A stretch of DNA of 58,393 nt. Source: Deltaproteobacteria bacterium (GTDB lineage Bacteria > Desulfobacterota > Syntrophobacteria > Syntrophobacterales > Syntrophobacteraceae). The position numbers and the translations under genes were made by a program. The notes below the pieces were generated by a model, which searched no databases, was not told the DNA's origin, and saw only the letters and a list, made by a program, of their open reading frames with translations. Position 1 is the stretch's first letter. Each line of letters begins with the position of its first letter. Shown here piece after piece: positions 57,026 to 58,393 of the stretch. The stretch is from contig JAJYTC010000007.1 of NCBI GenBank assembly GCA_021793275.1, positions 1 through 58,393 on the forward strand. Reading direction: 5' to 3'.

Positions 57026-58393
57026 ATGATGAAAACGCTCGAAAAGCTCATCGAAGGTTTGGAAATAATCGGTCCCGCCAGGGGGCTGGATGTTGCAGTA
57101 TCCGGCGTGTGTTATGACAGCAGGCTCGTGGCGAAAGGGAGTTTGTTTGTCTGCGTTCCCGGGACCCGCACCGACGGGCACGCTTATATCCATGACGCAG
57201 TAGCGCGCGGCGCGGCTGCGATCGTGGCCCAGACGGAAATGGACTGCGGCCTTCAGACCGGCTTTGTGCGCGTTCGCGACTCTCGGACGGCCCTGGCGTC
57301 TATTGCCGCCAATTTTTTCGACCGACCTGCCTCAAAGCTGCAGTTGATTGGAATAACCGGAACCAACGGAAAGACCACAACTTCGCTGCTGATCGAAAGC
57401 ATTCTGCGGTGCAGCGGATTTAATCCCGGGGTCCTTGGAACCCTCGCCTACAGGTGGGCCGATAAGCAAATTTCCGCCCCCATGACCACGCCCGAGTCCC
57501 TCGACCTCCAGGCTCTTTTTTACCGCATGGTCCAGGACGGGGTTTCTCACGTAGTCATGGAAGTCTCATCTCATGCGCTGGCCCTCGGAAGAATAGCCGG
57601 ATGCGAGTTCAAAACCGGCGTTTTTACCAATCTGTCACAGGACCATCTGGATTTTCATTCGAACATGGAGGATTATTTCGCCGCCAAGAAGCTTCTTTTT
57701 TCATCCTATCTCAGGCCGCGTATTTCTGCGGCGGTGTTAAACGTCGACGATCAATACGGCAGCAGAATAATCGAGAACGGCGCATGCCGCGCGGCAAGGG
57801 TTATCGGTTACTCAGCCGGACCTGCCGCAAACTCTCATCGGGCAAACGGGGCGGAAGCCGTTTTTGCGGAAAATGCCAGCTTCAGCCCACTGGGCATCAC
57901 CGCCAAAGTCCATACGGTTCAAGGACCGATCAGGGTAGATTCCCGGCTGCTGGGAAAACTCAACCTCTATAACATCCTGGCGGCGATCTCCGCTGCAGTC
58001 TCGCTGGAAATTGCACCGGGGGCCATCGAAGAGGGCATCCGGGAGCTTTCGCGCGTGGACGGGCGCCTCGAGCGCGTCCCGATCCCGAGCCGGTACGGTT
58101 TCGAGGTGGTTGTGGATTACGCGCACACTCCCGACGCGATGGAAAAGGCGCTTGCCTGTCTTAGGGAAATGACGGGAAAAAGGCTTATCGCGGTATTCGG
58201 CTGCGGCGGAGACCGCGACAGGAAAAAGCGTCCCATCATGGGAAGGGTCGCTGCGGAGCAGGCGGACGTCGTGATCATTACCAGCGATAATCCCCGCTCG
58301 GAGTCACCGGACGATATCCTCGATCAAATCGAGGAAGGGGTGAAGCGCTCGGGCAGCCCTCTTTTGGCGCCCGGGGAAATGATTTCGGCACTC
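57026..58393 (+). CDS. murE: UDP-N-acetylmuramoyl-tripeptide synthetase MurE, truncated by the window end
   Basis: Open frame from ATG 57026 to the window edge, missing from the ORF track because no stop is reached; ITGTNGKTTTSLLIESIL, VMEVSSHALALGRI, NLSQDHLDFHSNMEDYFAAK, TSDNPRSE (mDAP-type DNPR). Confidence 0.93.
   Translation, partial: MMKTLEKLIEGLEIIGPARGLDVAVSGVCYDSRLVAKGSLFVCVPGTRTDGHAYIHDAVARGAAAIVAQTEMDCGLQTGFVRVRDSRTALASIAANFFDRPASKLQLIGITGTNGKTTTSLLIESILRCSGFNPGVLGTLAYRWADKQISAPMTTPESLDLQALFYRMVQDGVSHVVMEVSSHALALGRIAGCEFKTGVFTNLSQDHLDFHSNMEDYFAAKKLLFSSYLRPRISAAVLNVDDQYGSRIIENGACRAARVIGYSAGPAANSHRANGAEAVFAENASFSPLGITAKVHTVQGPIRVDSRLLGKLNLYNILAAISAAVSLEIAPGAIEEGIRELSRVDGRLERVPIPSRYGFEVVVDYAHTPDAMEKALACLREMTGKRLIAVFGCGGDRDRKKRPIMGRVAAEQADVVIITSDNPRSESPDDILDQIEEGVKRSGSPLLAPGEMISAL

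Noticed and set aside
1-58393. CRISPR arrays, rRNA or tRNA genes, complete IS elements or prophage
   Set aside because: No regularly spaced repeats, tRNA T-loop signatures in intergenic DNA, transposase or phage structural proteins were seen by reading.

Overview
58.4 kb GC-rich chromosomal window; gene content suggests a strict anaerobe of the Desulfobacterota/Syntrophobacterales type (inference, no search run). Left to right: (1) ~1.8-16.3 kb, a long minus-strand cluster for CoA-thioester/carboxylation chemistry: MDR reductase, isochorismatase-like protein, a PEP-synthase-like enzyme split into two ORFs (resembling phenylphosphate synthase subunits), DUF2284, UPF0261/Tm-1-like, acyl-CoA ligase, thiolase, HMG-CoA-synthase-like/OB-fold fusion, biotin carboxylase and carboxyltransferase, with a divergent LysR regulator. 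(2) 17.4-31 kb, a sigma-54 enhancer-binding protein divergent from an acyl-CoA dehydrogenase / two carboxyltransferases / BKACE / enoyl-CoA hydratase / BCCP / biotin carboxylase / ligase cluster, with a near-consensus -24/-12 promoter and candidate upstream activator palindromes. (3) 31-36 kb, DUF362 ferredoxin, hisB, a toxin-antitoxin pair with a frameshifted toxin, SPOR protein, aminotransferase. (4) 36.3-49.6 kb, the most interesting region: a heterodisulfide-reductase-like locus (HdrA/MvhD/HdrBC/NfnB-GltD-like) in which four genes are cut by in-frame TGA codons that I read as selenocysteine (two HdrA, two MvhD). Each TGA is followed by a candidate bacterial SECIS hairpin. The two MvhD paralogs place Sec in different motifs, and the HdrA parts occur once as a 1,526-codon fusion and once as separate genes. 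(5) 49.7-58.4 kb, a YafQ-type toxin pseudogene, recD2, and the start of a dcw cluster (mraZ, rsmH, ftsL, ftsI, murE) with a helically phased TGG(G/A) array at mraZ. I saw no rRNA, tRNA or CRISPR.
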